A DNA stretch of 64,000 nt from Lasiosphaeris hirsuta (Eukaryota; Ascomycota; Sordariomycetes; Sordariales; Lasiosphaeriaceae), in contig JAUKUA010000002.1 of assembly GCA_030549175.1 (NCBI GenBank), forward strand, positions 2,852,001 to 2,916,000, written 5' to 3'. Under the pieces are notes generated by a model. That model did not search any database, was not told the DNA's origin, and saw only the letters and a list, made by a program, of their open reading frames with translations. The position numbers and the translations under genes were made by a program. Shown piece after piece: positions 55,090-64,000 of this stretch (position 1 is its first letter; the number at the start of each line of letters is the position of its first letter).

Positions 55090-55840
55090 ATGCTACTAGA
55101 TTTGGGCGGTTCATTTGTTTATTTTACCCATTTACGATACGCTTCACGGTTCGGCGCTCCTTGTGTTTGGCATGTTTTAACTATATGTATATAACGATCT
55201 ACTTGGGAACTAAAATACTCGGCAATGTGTAATGCCAGTATAATCCTGACTACCTACTTTGTGTTTCGTCGCTCTTTGGGGCGTGCGATAACGGTGAATT
55301 CGCAGAGGCTGGGCTGCTTGGTGGAGGAGCAACGGCACTTGAGAGACGAACTGGTTTCTATTCTCCGATTGATCGCTGGTTTCAGTGGTGTGTGACCCAG
55401 CGTTGGGCGACCGAGGGTCCTGGCATGGGTGCTGAGTTGAGGGATGCAACAACACAGACACCTCCATCAATGCGGGCAGTAAGCCAAAAGGACAGTGCCG
55501 TGCCGTTGCCCGCATGGGTGGTCCCCGATCTCCTCCGGGGGGGGGGGGGGGGGGGGCACCACAGCTCGGGCTGGTCGATCCACGACACTAGAACACGTCC
55601 ATGCACGAAATCCACCGTCTTTCGTTTCGAGCCAATTGAAGATCATGACTGCCCAGCCACGTGCACCGCGAGAGCCAACATGTTGGCCATTGGCCTAACC
55701 ACCTCGTTCACCGAGCTTGAGGGAACCAAACAATCCGGAACAAACCACCTCGACATCATCCCGTGCTTGCATCCGGCTCACCGTGTTTGCAAATTAGACG
55801 GTGGCTGGGCTGGAAGGAAGTTGAGTGTGATGCACGCATG
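55090..55840. other. Tyrosinase 3' flank, nothing recognised
   Basis: About 750 bp between the tyrosinase stop and a MITE-like element. Contains a poly-G run (55537-55556). No gene called. Confidence 0.5.
55537..55556. repeat. Poly-G run, 20 bases
   Basis: Uninterrupted G from 55537 to 55556. Confidence 0.9.
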
Positions 55841-55998
55841 TACACTCCAACCCTAGTTTGCTTGTTAGCGCGGAACACCCTCACCAAACCAAGAGAGGCA
55901 CTGAAGCCGCGATAAAGCCTTTGCAGCATAAGAAAAGGCATCTTTGGTATTTTGTAAGGCCATTCCAAGATGGGAAAAGCCTTCCGAAATACCAAGTA

Positions 55999-56045
<47 letters not shown>

Positions 56046-56151
56046 TTCCCAAAGATGCTGTTTTTGCTGTTCGAAAGCCTTTCCAGGGCTTCAATTGGGG
56101 GGCCATTGGGGAAAGGTCACACGCGAACAAACAAACCAGGGTTAAATTGTA
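55841..56151. mobile_element. MITE-like element, copy 2 (both ends present)
   Basis: The left end tacactccaaccctagtttg and the right end, read as reverse complement, tacaatttaaccctggtttg form an inverted repeat of about 30 bases continuing into TTGTTAGCGCG / TTGTTCGCGTG. The ~310 bp body has no coding capacity and contains shared family words (cgataaagcctttgcagca, gaaaaggcatctttgg, ctgttcgaaagcctttccag). Its centre is a T28-A16 run at 56002-56045. Two copies related in sequence are at 60825 and 61553, and a truncated one is at 1193. A non-autonomous DNA transposon is the simplest reading. Confidence 0.75.
56002..56045. repeat. T28-A16 run at the centre of MITE-like copy 2
   Basis: T from 56002 to 56029 followed directly by A from 56030 to 56045; self-complementary and able to form a hairpin. 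Confidence 0.9.
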
Positions 56152-56814
56152 GAACTGGCTGTAATTGCCACAGCTGATGATGCCGGCCACCACAGCCGTG
56201 GCGTGGTCGGAAACATGGGCCCCGGTAATCGGATCTATCCGTTTTCCTCTCGCACTTTGTTGATTTCGTGAGTGGTTTCACAGCGATCATAGTTACACGG
56301 CCAATTTGCGTAGGGTCTTGTTTCATATGCCCTCAACTTACCTTCCACGTCGTCAGCAGGGTACATATCTCCTACTACACTACCTGTAAGCTGATAATCC
56401 GCAACATGGTCCGATGCGACGATAAAACCTAAAAGCTCATCAAGCTTCTTTAGTGGGAGCTTAAAACGGCCTGCGACCTGGAAATAGATTGAAAGGCGGG
56501 GCTTACCAGCCATTCCTAGCATCGTCGCCGACCCAACGCAACAGGATCGGCAATTGGGTCAATTGGGCACGGAAACAGACATTGCTGTTTCGCCGAGGTA
56601 AGTGATTTCCCTCTATCGGATTGCGACCGCAGCGCTCAACTGATCTTTCTCGGTGCCAAGCCACGCGATGTTGTTTTTGGCACAACGAGGGCCGGCGCCG
56701 TTTCCCACGCTTTGGCAAAACCGCGTCAGCGGAACGCGCTGCCGCCAGTTTAGGTTCGCCGTAGCCGGCCAGGTTGGGGTAAATTCAGCCTGAGCCGTTG
56801 AGAGGCACGCAGGC
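56152..56814. other. Intergenic with a weak minus-strand frame
   Basis: A minus-strand frame (56235-56522) reads protein-like in part (FKLPLKKLDELLGFIVASDH), but has no recognisable domain and no supporting splice structure. It may be a remnant exon. The remainder is the upstream flank of the metallophosphoesterase gene. Confidence 0.3.
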
Positions 56815-58240
56815 ATGAAGGGAAATATCAGTCTCGCCGATGTGCCTGCCCAAGATGGACGCGATCGTGACTCGGGTTTTCGGTGGAAGGCCGCGGCGAG
56901 GAATGCATTCAACATTTTGGTTGTCGCCATGTTTTTTGCTTCTGTCGTTTGGATGTTGGACCTCGTCGTCCCCAGCAGACGTTTTTCCTCAATTCCGTGG
57001 CACAAGCAGGCCTCAAAAAAAGAGACCCAGGATTCTGTGGCGCCACTGACGTTCCGGTCCGACGGCACCTTTCAGATCTCCATCTTTGAGGACCTGCACT
57101 TTGGCGAAAGTACGTCTCCGTGTGCATCTCAAACCCCTCCACCATCGCTAACAACACTCCGAGCAAGATGCCTGGGACACCTGGGGTCCCCAGCAGGACA
57201 TCAACTCGGTCAGGGTCATCAACACCGTCCTTGACGCCGAGCCCGCCATCGATCTCGTCGTGCTCAACGGCGACCTGATCACCGGCGAAAATACCTTTCT
57301 CGAAAACAGCACCCACTACCTCGACCAGATCATCGCCCCCCTCCTCGCCCACAACTTGACCTGGGCCTCGACCTACGGCAACCACGACAGCGACTTCAAC
57401 CTCTCCCGCTCCGCCCTGCTGGCCCGCGAGCAGCAGCACCCCAGCTCCCGCACCATCAACATGCTCCCCAACACCACCGCCGGCGTGACAAATTATTACC
57501 TGCCCGTCCACCCGCATGGCTGCCCGTCATGCGCCCCGGCCCTCCTGCTGTGGTTCTTCGACTCGCGCGGCGGCTTCGCCTTCCAAGAGTCGACTTCCTC
57601 GGGCGCCCGCGTCGGCCAGCCTAACTGGGTCGACGCCTCGGTTGCTACCTGGTTCCGCGACACCAACGCCGCGCTCGTCGCCGCCAACGACGGCCAGCCC
57701 ATCCCCGCCCTGGCCTTTGTACACATCCCGACCAACGCGTCGCTTGCCCTCCAGGAGAGGGGGGTGGATAAGCACCGCCAGCCGGGCATCAACGACGATG
57801 TGCCCCTAGCGCGCCAGGCCCAGGGCTGGTGTCCTGACGGGACGGACGATGGGGGGTGTGAGTACGGCGGGCAGGATGGGGCGTTGATGGAGGCCGTGGC
57901 GGGAACGGAGGGGTTGGTGGCGGTGTTTTCGGGGCATGACCATGGGGATTCGTGGTGCTATCGCTGGGATGGGCCGGTGGAGGGGATGGCGGTGGAGGGG
58001 CAGGGGGTATGTTTGTGTTTTGGGCAGCGGTCGGGGTATGGTGGGTACGGGAGCTGGATCCGGGGGGCGAGGCAAATATCATTAACACTGGGGGAGGATG
58101 AAGGGGTGCAGGTCGATACCTTTGTGCGGCTGGAGAGTGGAGACGTTGTTGGCGCTGTCAGGTTGAATGAGACATATGGCCGGGATTCGTATCCGGCAAC
58201 GCCAAACGATAAGACAAGGTGCCCGACTTGTGTGTATTGA
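56815..58240 (+). CDS. Membrane-anchored calcineurin-like metallophosphoesterase
   Basis: Two exons, 56815-57109 and 57168-58240, join to 455 residues. Calcineurin-type phosphoesterases use two metal ions to cleave phosphate esters. Seen: an N-terminal membrane helix at ~33-54 (FNILVVAMFFASVVWMLDLV), 'FQISIFEDLHFGE' (first metal motif DxH), 'DLVVLNGDLITGE' (GD), 'TYGNHDSDFN' (GNHD), 'ALAFVHIP' and 'VAVFSGHDHGDSW' (GHxH). The motif set is complete. The type II membrane layout with the catalytic domain in the lumen or outside fits the Dcr2/purple-acid-like fungal phosphoesterases. Several N-x-S/T sites support lumenal exposure. Start: first ATG, directly before the cytosolic tail. Substrate unknown. 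Confidence 0.92.
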
Positions 58241-58381
58241 AAACCACAGTGGGGTTGTGGTCTAGATAGACTATATAATCCGTAATGAAGGCAAAAAGAA
58301 CTGGATGTATCGCGGATCGAACGCGGGACCGTCTATATTTGTGATGCAGGAAGCACTGCAAAACAGAAATCTAGACTAGCT

Positions 58382-58708
58382 CACTGATGTAGAACGGTAG
58401 CGGCGTAATCTAACGAGAACATAACGGTGCACTTATGCAGATTGTCACTTTGCACTATGCTTGCCATACATGACTCTGACAACAACAACACAGGGCCAAC
58501 CCTGAAAACGGCAGAAAATGTACATCCAAGAATAGGTAATGCTGCCCTGGCAGGAGCCACACACACTGCAAGCCTTGACAGGCCTTGCCAGTTGTGTAGC
58601 CCAAAGGCAGTGAGTTGAAAATAGAAAGTACATAATGGAAAGTGACAATCTGCATAAGTGCACCGTTACGTTCTCAATAAATTACGCCGCTACCGTTCTA
58701 CATCAGTG
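58382..58708. mobile_element. MITE-like element with ~67 bp terminal inverted repeats
   Basis: The left arm 58382-58451 begins cactgatgtagaacggtagc and the right arm 58639-58708 is its reverse complement with a few mismatches, ending gctaccgttctacatcagtg. The inner ~190 bp has no coding capacity. Total length 327 bp. Long, well-preserved inverted ends and lack of genes fit a young MITE. I see no clear target-site duplication. No second copy is in this window, so mobility is inferred. Confidence 0.75.
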
Positions 58709-59998
58709 GGCTGGTCTGGATAGCTGCTTGTGGTGGTGCATAACCCATGTGGACCTCTCGGTCAAGGGTAACTATGGGATCAAGCAGACTCTGGTTGTCG
58801 CTTTATTCTGTCTTGACGTTTTATTGTGGGTAATCAGCGCCGAGATCCCGGCTAGGGGTGGCCGCTACAGCCGGAACCACCAGCAACTTTACACCTGATT
58901 GACAATCACAAACACCTACAACAATAGCTTCTGTTAGCTTCCCCTTTAAAGAGAAGAGCAAATTTCACGACGGTGAAGAACGAAACTTTTCACATCATAA
59001 TAATTAAGAAATTAGTTGAGAAATATCTCAAGAAGCAGAATGAATGTAGCTATCCAGGGCATTTTAAAGTAGTACAGATAGCGTAAGCTAAAACGTTCCT
59101 GCAGTACCTTGTACTAATGATAACTGATAGAAAAGCGTAGGGAGAGTGAAAGTGTTGAGCTTAGGGAAGGATTTCTTTAACACAATAGCAAGACATATTA
59201 CCGAGTGTCTTGATCTGAGACATGCTCTTGAAGAGAGAGTTGGTTATCCATTGCCTTTATGTATATTCCACTTCAGTGATCGACGGCCGCCGTGTGGAAA
59301 TTATGTCTTCTATCCTCCATTTCACACTGACCCCTTCAACAAAACTCCGACAGCCTTGGGTGTTTCATCCGATAGATTGAAATGTCAAGGCAGCACTGAT
59401 GCGCAGGCATATGGGTGGGCGGCGTTAGGTTTCAGCACAGGGAGGGATGGCATTGCCGAATGGATACACTAGAAATCGATTTGCCATACTATCCTTTTGA
59501 ACCGAACTTGGTTGGGCAAAACCGTCTGAATTGAAGCTGTCTTATCGCTGGAGGATGCAGTGCTGAGACTTGCCAGTGTCACGTCCACGTGCAGCGATGT
59601 ATGGAGTGCAAAACACAAAGAAATAATCTTGCACACCGGGGGACCGTTCGAGGCAGGCCTGGATTTGAAACATCACAAGTGGCCCCTCAACAAAGAGAAG
59701 CTGCGGGCGGGGTCCACGAAGAGCCTGAGGCGCCGAGGAAACATGGGCTGGGAGAAAGCTTATTGTGAATTGGCGCACTCGCGGCAGTAACGTTATTGGG
59801 TGGAAGGGCTTTAAAATAAACTGGTGTTTTCCAATTTCGATGCCATGGGGCAGTTGCGCAACAAATGCGCCAAACCCGTGACAATCTCGCCCGGCTTCAT
59901 GGCAACCGTGACGTCCGAATCGGCCGCGCCCGGGGACGCATGACAAGCCAGCAGCGGCAACCGCATACTTGTTCCGTGACTAGAGGGCAAGCTTCACC
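58709..59998. other. Intergenic, weak coding traces
   Basis: About 1.3 kb. A plus-strand frame near 59190-59470 reads partly like protein (LDLRHALEERVGYPLPLC) but has no ATG start in frame and no domain. AT-rich around 58900-59140. The 5' flank of the next gene is included. Confidence 0.35.
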
Positions 59999-60769
59999 AT
60001 GGGCAGCCCAGAATCCAACACCCGGACCGAGTCCCTCAGACATTACCTCCCCAGACTGACGACTAGCTTCGGCGATTGTCCCAGCGCGCCTGCCGCTTTG
60101 CAGACGCCATCCGCGCGCGGAAGCGACGCCGACGTGCATTTCTACCAAGAGATTGCTGCCACAGTCTTCCGGTACAAGGGGCTTGTGCCACTGACCTTCT
60201 TTCGGGACGTCAAGGTGCGTACAGTCATTGACCGACGACGCCCATGCTGGAAACCCTTGTCGCTCTGCAAAACCACTAATCTCGCCGCCGCTGTTGCATC
60301 ATTTTTACAGGCGTTCATCCCCAACCGAGAAGACAACGACGACCACTCCACCGATGGCATTAACCAGGAGATCCGCCAGTTTGTTGACAACTTTGTCTAC
60401 TACTTCTGCACGTCGGCTGGCCAGGACGCTTCCGAGCCGGTGCCTGTGGATTCGGTGGCCGAGGCGATGGGAAAGATGATGCGTGTGGTTGAGGGCAACA
60501 TGACGCTGACTTTGAGATTGCAGGGCTTTGTCCCACTGTGGAAGAAGCCAAGTATGTCGGTCTGGGATGGTCATCAACTCTTGATGGCGCCTATGCCCAG
60601 GATTTCGATTCCCCCGCTGTTGATGAAGACGCTGGAAAAGGACTTGGTGGAAGTGCTTGGGTTCCAGCCGGAGAGCCGCGATGGGTTTGGACAAGGACAT
60701 ATCGCCCGGGGAGCACTTCAGTTGAACATCAGCGATGGCGATGGCGATGTAATGATGGGTGGAATCTGA
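59999..60769 (+). CDS. Protein of unknown function, 224 residues, two exons
   Basis: ATG at 59999 in a CACCATGG context. Exons 59999-60214 and 60311-60769 join in frame across a 96 bp intron (GTGCGT...TTTACAG). The frame is also open through the intron, but that translation (KVRTVIDRRRPCWKPL) looks non-coding, so I prefer splicing. The product is helical and acidic: 'DVHFYQEIAATVFRYKGL', 'FVDNFVYYFCTSAGQD', 'VAEAMGKMMRVVEGNMTLTL', 'PPLLMKTLEKDLVEVLGF'. No signal peptide, membrane helix or known motif. Cytosolic or nuclear by default. Confidence 0.65.
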   Translation: MGSPESNTRTESLRHYLPRLTTSFGDCPSAPAALQTPSARGSDADVHFYQEIAATVFRYKGLVPLTFFRDVKVRTVIDRRRPCWKPLSLCKTTNLAAAVASFLQAFIPNREDNDDHSTDGINQEIRQFVDNFVYYFCTSAGQDASEPVPVDSVAEAMGKMMRVVEGNMTLTLRLQGFVPLWKKPSMSVWDGHQLLMAPMPRISIPPLLMKTLEKDLVEVLGFQPESRDGFGQGHIARGALQLNISDGDGDVMMGGI

Positions 60770-60824
60770 TATCCTAGACAAAATTCATGGGCAGCTTTCT
60801 AATTTTTGACGCGGTGCTCTGTGT

Positions 60825-61134
60825 CTACAATCCAGCGCTTTACTTGATTGTTAGCGTGTGACTTCAAAGCTGCGATGACGAGAAAGGATACCTCGTTCTG
60901 AACGTGTGAAGGGCCTTTCAAAATACCAAATGAAATTTTCTGAATCCAAACGGGGCCTTTTTGAGACTCCAAAGGCCTATTTCACATTCGTGGAAAAGCT
61001 TTTAGGAATCCCAAATATGCATTTTGTAATACTAGAAATGCCATTTTTAAATACGGGAAGGCCCAATACACATCTCCCTTTGGGTATTTGAGGGAAGGTC
61101 TGGCGCTAACAAACAGCCCAGGGTTTTGATTGTA
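60825..61134. mobile_element. MITE-like element, copy 3
   Basis: The left end ctacaatccagcg...attgttagcg and the right end gcgctaacaaac...cagggttttgattgta are inverted relatives of the ends of copies 2 and 4. Interior words (gggcctttcaaaataccaaa, gaaatgccatttttaaatac) are diverged family sequence. The copy is flanked by 25-26 base direct repeats: ttttgacgcggtgctctgtg at 60804 and ttttgacgcggtgccttgtg at 61136. Confidence 0.6.
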
Positions 61135-61252
61135 ATTTTGACGCGGTGCCTTGTGTCTGTAAATAAACATTATGAGAGAAAATCATCAGAGCCAGGGAGC
61201 AAAGTTGATAAAGTTGGCAAAATTAGCAAAATTAACAAAAACTAGCTAAAAT

Positions 61253-61282
61253 GAGCCAAAACGAGCCAAAACGAGCCAAAAC
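61253..61282. repeat. Three tandem 10 bp units
   Basis: gagccaaaac repeated three times, just 3' of the tRNA gene (which is on the minus strand). Confidence 0.85.
61278..61281 (-). terminator. Short Pol III terminator of the tRNA
   Basis: On the minus strand a TTTT run lies 15 bases downstream of the mature tRNA end. Four Ts is the minimal Pol III stop. Confidence 0.5.
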
Positions 61283-61296
61283 TGAAGACCGAGAGC

Positions 61297-61382
61297 TGCT
61301 CGAGCCGAGATTCGAACTCGGGTCCCTTGCTTATCAAGATGAAGATGGGAAGCAAGAATTCTAACCACTGAACCACCCGAGC
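61297..61382 (-). tRNA. tRNA-Gly(CCC) with a 14-nt intron
   Basis: The minus strand folds into a full cloverleaf. Acceptor GCTCGGG pairs with CTCGAGC (one G-T); D-stem GTTC pairs with GAAT around loop AGTGGTTA; anticodon stem CTTGC pairs with GCAAG; T-arm CCGAG-TTCGAAT-CTCGG is perfect; the discriminator base is A. The anticodon CCC is at 61347-61349. Fourteen extra bases (61332-61345) follow position 37, the canonical place of nuclear tRNA introns. Box A (TGGTTCAGTGG) and box B (GTTCGAATC) are present. CCC decodes the glycine codon GGG. The gene lies between two MITE-like copies. Confidence 0.92.
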
Positions 61383-61552
61383 CTTTAGGCGCCTTTTAAT
61401 TCGTTGGGGTACGGTCTTCGAATTGTGCATTATAGCGTGGCTGCATGCTAGGCCGTTTGTTAGCTTACGTTGGTCTTTTTAGTGAACAATGGCAGATGTC
61501 TCAATGCGCTTTCTCATGTTGGACATCGATGCAGATTTGATCCACTTGGACT

Positions 61553-61826
61553 TACACTCTGACCCTGGTTTCTCTGTTAGCGCGGAACACTCTCACCAAC
61601 CGAGAGGTACTGAAGCCACGATAAAGCCTTTGCAACACAAGAAAAGGCATCTTTGACCTTTCAAAAATGGGAAAAGCCTTCTGAAATACCAAGTATACCA
61701 TTTTAAATACGAAAGATACTGTTTTTGCTGTTCGAAAGCCTCTCCAGGGCTTCGATATCTCTCTCCCTTGGGGCCTTTGGGGAAAGGCCACATGCGAAAA
61801 AAAAACAAACCAGGGTTGGATTGTAG
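61553..61826. mobile_element. MITE-like element, copy 4
   Basis: The left end ttacactctgaccctggttt followed by ctgttagcgcggaacac, and the right end cagggttggattgtag, are inverted relatives. The interior matches copy 2 closely (cgataaagcctttgcaacac, gaaaaggcatctttga, tgctgttcgaaagcc), but the centre is a short accattttaaatac instead of the T28-A16 run. This shows that the homopolymer in copy 2 is a later expansion or that copy 4 lost it. Confidence 0.75.
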
Positions 61827-61933
61827 CCCAGAAACTCGACCTGAGGTATGGGGAAGGCGTCGAACCCATTGATACTCGACACGCAACGCACACACCGTCT
61901 TTAATTGCACACCAACAGCGACCAACCAATCCA

Positions 61934-62430
61934 TCAAAAGGACGGCCTCCTATCCCGTTCGGAACTACCACCGACGGCACCACCATCACCACAACCAGCC
62001 GTACCACCCCCGGGATGACCAGGCGCCCTCAAAAACCTCGGCGTAACATCCGACCAGTACTTGGACCTCGCGCTCGTGTTGGGCTTCGGTCCCGGGATGG
62101 GCAGCACATCCAACTCGCGATACAACATCTCTCTCTCGTGCTCCGCCGAGCGGTAAGGCACATGTCGCGTGTAGTCATTGTCGGGGTGGCCTGGGTGTGT
62201 GCGGGCGGGATTGTGCGGCTTGTACTCCCAGAGGGGACGGGGGTATGGCAGTTTCTGGAAGAGGCTGGGTTTGCCTACTGGATGCGGCGGTGGAGTGTCC
62301 AAGCTCTGCTGGTGGCTTTGTGTTTGTGATGATTCGGCGGGGGCAAGGGGGGGGAGGGTAAAATCTGTGGTTGAGAACTGCTGGATCTGGGGCCAGCCAT
62401 GGTTGCGTGGCGATCCCACAGATGGTTGAT
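61934..62430 (-). CDS. Small Pro/His-rich protein, 5' exon unresolved
   Basis: The frame encodes QIQQFSTTDFTLPPLAPAES, then KPSLFQKLPYPRPLWEYK, then YRSAEHEREMLYRELDVLPI and SKYWSDVTPRFLRAPGHPGG before the stop at 61934. The middle and end look like true protein (about 150 residues). No ATG lies in frame before an upstream stop; an ATG in a neighbouring frame (near 62469) begins MSRDNKTKANGKSINHLWDR, which also looks genuine, so a missed short intron or a frameshift probably joins the two. No family recognised. Confidence 0.5.
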
Positions 62431-63533
62431 GCTTTTGCCATTGGCCTTGGTTTTATTATCACGGCTCATGATTAAACCATTTTGGGGCAGTGCTTTTGGT
62501 GATGCTGAGGGACTTGGGCTACAGAGCGCGAGGCGTGAATGGCACTCTCTCTATATATAAGAAGCTCTGTGCCAAACCAATATGGCTTCCGAGACTGGAA
62601 CTTAGTCGAAGGAACAATGCCCTTGTATCATGGATAGCTTTGGGTTGGCTTTACCAATGTGGCGGCCTCATGGTCGAGGATTGAGACCTGAGAAAAGGCC
62701 GATATATGTTTCGGTATAGCAAGTATTCTCGACCTTTGTAGTTACGAACAAAGTGAGCCGAATCTTTCCCTGGAGACGGAAGATGGGAGATGCCGCGCAG
62801 GCCACGCGCAATCACCACTCGGGCCAACAAAAATCATCAACCCCAATATGGCCTAGATGTTCCCTCAAAACGGGCCGGGAATCTAAGCCACCACTAACAT
62901 TGACTCCTGGCTAGGGCTGACTCATTGGGTGGCATGTACGCCGTGATATTCGGTGTTGGATGTTGGGTGGGACGGTGTTGCAGCATGCATCCCCCTTTTC
63001 GCATTTCGTCGGCATTTGACATAAGACAGGTCATGTCAAATGATTGAAACACAGATGAACGGCTGCGCAACATGATTCTTTCATAGCATCGCTCGGCAAA
63101 AGCGCCCGACAGCTCAATATTCAAGCTGTAATATAATTGAACACACCGCTCACGCCATCCCGTCTGCCACATCCACGGGCCTAGCCCGATGAACCTCAAC
63201 ACCAAACCCCAGCCCCAGTCCCAGGTTTCATCACCTGCCTCCCTCCTTGTATCCCCCACATATGATAATGGCTGACAATAAACAGAAACAAAGAAAAAAG
63301 AAGAATGCCGCACGAGCAGTGCCCGTGGGCAAGAACAACTAACATTATTTTGACTGAGGATGAAGAATGGGTATGGTTTCATGTTCCGACGCCGTGAAAA
63401 TGCATACAAACATAGGAGTCGGGTAGCGCCAACGCCAGAAAATAAATAGACGGCTGATGCATTACGACTTGGGCTGCTTTTGGTCGGGTGGGGGTTTGGC
63501 AGAGGATGATCCAGAAGCCCCGTGGCCGTTATC
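62431..63533. other. Intergenic / 3' flank
   Basis: About 1.1 kb. A 224-residue minus-strand frame (62894-63568) spans part of it but is not protein-like and overlaps the end of the next gene; taken as a shadow in a long 3' UTR. Nothing else seen. Confidence 0.5.
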
Positions 63534-63994
63534 CTACGGCCGGCTAATGCCCTGCTTGGCCTGTACACTTGTTAGCAGCGGCCCACTCTCAAACACTCAT
63601 CCTGAAGCGGTGCACGGCTTACCTTCATCTGCTCAATCCTCGCCTTCAGCTGACTCGTCACTTCGGCAGCCCTCTTCCAGCTTTCCATGCCAGCTCCACC
63701 CGAGCCCCCGCTCGATTGCTGGTCGCCCAACCTACTTCCAGCACGACTGTCAGTCCTGCTGCCGGACCTATCGGTGTAGGTAGGGTAGCCGGTGCTGCGG
63801 GCGGGGGCGTCGCTGTTTTGGGATTCTCTATCCTCCCCACCCATATCCCGCCTGAACCCTCTCGCCGGGCTTCCACGTCCGCTGCTCGCTGTGCTACCGG
63901 CGTATCTAACCTCGGGGCTAGTAAGCTTGTTGCGTGGGTATGGCGCGCTCTCGCCGTTTTCCTTCTCCTCGCTTAGGGTGCTTGTAAAGCTCAT
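63534..63994 (-). CDS. Small Ser/Gly/Arg-rich protein with a C-terminal helix
   Basis: Exons 63994-63623 and 63560-63534 join in frame across a 62 bp intron (GTAAGC...TGTACAG), 132 residues. The first ~100 residues are disordered (MSFTSTLSEEKENGESAPYP, then Ser/Gly/Arg stretches with SGRGSPARGF). The last ~30 form an amphipathic helix: ESWKRAAEVTSQLKARIEQ then MKAKQGISRP before TAG. The pattern, a disordered tail and a short coiled coil, suits a binding adaptor, for example at the cytoskeleton (inference only). The start lies 6 bases from the window edge, so an upstream exon cannot be excluded. Confidence 0.7.
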
Positions 63995-64000
63995 GCGGTT

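Noticed and set aside
58285..58365. tRNA-like T-arm (CGCGTTCGATCCGCG) on the minus strand next to the MITE
   Set aside because: The 5' acceptor and a valid 7-base anticodon loop could not be found; at most a tRNA-derived remnant.
62894..63568. 224-residue minus-strand open frame
   Set aside because: No protein-like segments, overlaps the final exon of another gene, and lies where a 3' UTR is expected.
1..64000. CRISPR arrays, bacterial operons or prophage
   Set aside because: No regularly spaced direct repeats, no bacterial-type gene packing, and clear spliceosomal introns throughout.

Overview
The window is nuclear DNA of a filamentous ascomycete (Pezizomycotina, most likely Sordariomycetes; inferred). 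Genes have several exons with 50-100 bp GT-AG introns. Several families are typical of such fungi: a DUF7708/NACHT NLR, a secreted tyrosinase, a GH5 glucanase, a P450, an ACS-type MFS transporter, a fungal CorA-like protein and long low-complexity proteins. Coordinates for spliced genes span all exons; exon positions are in the evidence.

Layout. 1-9.6 kb: a truncated coiled-coil gene at the left edge, a DeoC-type aldolase, a flavin monooxygenase broken by one in-frame stop, a P450, and an 856-residue Gln/Pro-rich protein, all on the minus strand. 10.2-15.9 kb: a gene graveyard, with an ankyrin pseudogene between two ~290 bp inverted repeats, a DUF7708-NACHT NLR pseudogene with three nonsense codons, and a broken F-box-like gene. 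16.2-17.8 kb: secreted GH5 hydrolase. 17.8-23.5 kb: mostly eroded DNA with a broken fragment and one intact GPI-type secreted protein. 23.5-27.3 kb: an acidic repeat protein and a 112-residue protein. 27.3-31.2 kb: AT-rich, gene-poor DNA with a mutated third copy of the inverted-repeat sequence. 31.2-46 kb: dense genes (divergent-type kinase, a 75-residue three-exon gene, a CorA-like membrane protein, a fatty-acid-hydroxylase-family protein, a Gfo/Idh/MocA oxidoreductase divergent from an MFS transporter, and a 990-residue Ser/His-rich protein). 46-53.6 kb: sparse, one unresolved multi-exon locus. 53.6-58.2 kb: tyrosinase and a membrane-anchored metallophosphoesterase. 58.3-62 kb: MITE-like elements around an intron-containing tRNA-Gly(CCC). 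62-64 kb: two small genes.

How parts may work together (inference): the oxidoreductase/MFS divergent pair may be a small uptake-and-oxidation module; the P450/FMO pair may be an oxidative tailoring pair whose FMO is now broken. The NLR, ankyrin and F-box remnants mark a decayed innate-immunity or heterokaryon-incompatibility type locus. Nonsense codons and TpG-to-TpA changes there fit repeat-induced point mutation (RIP). At least two families of short inverted-repeat elements and seven long homopolymer runs are spread through the window.
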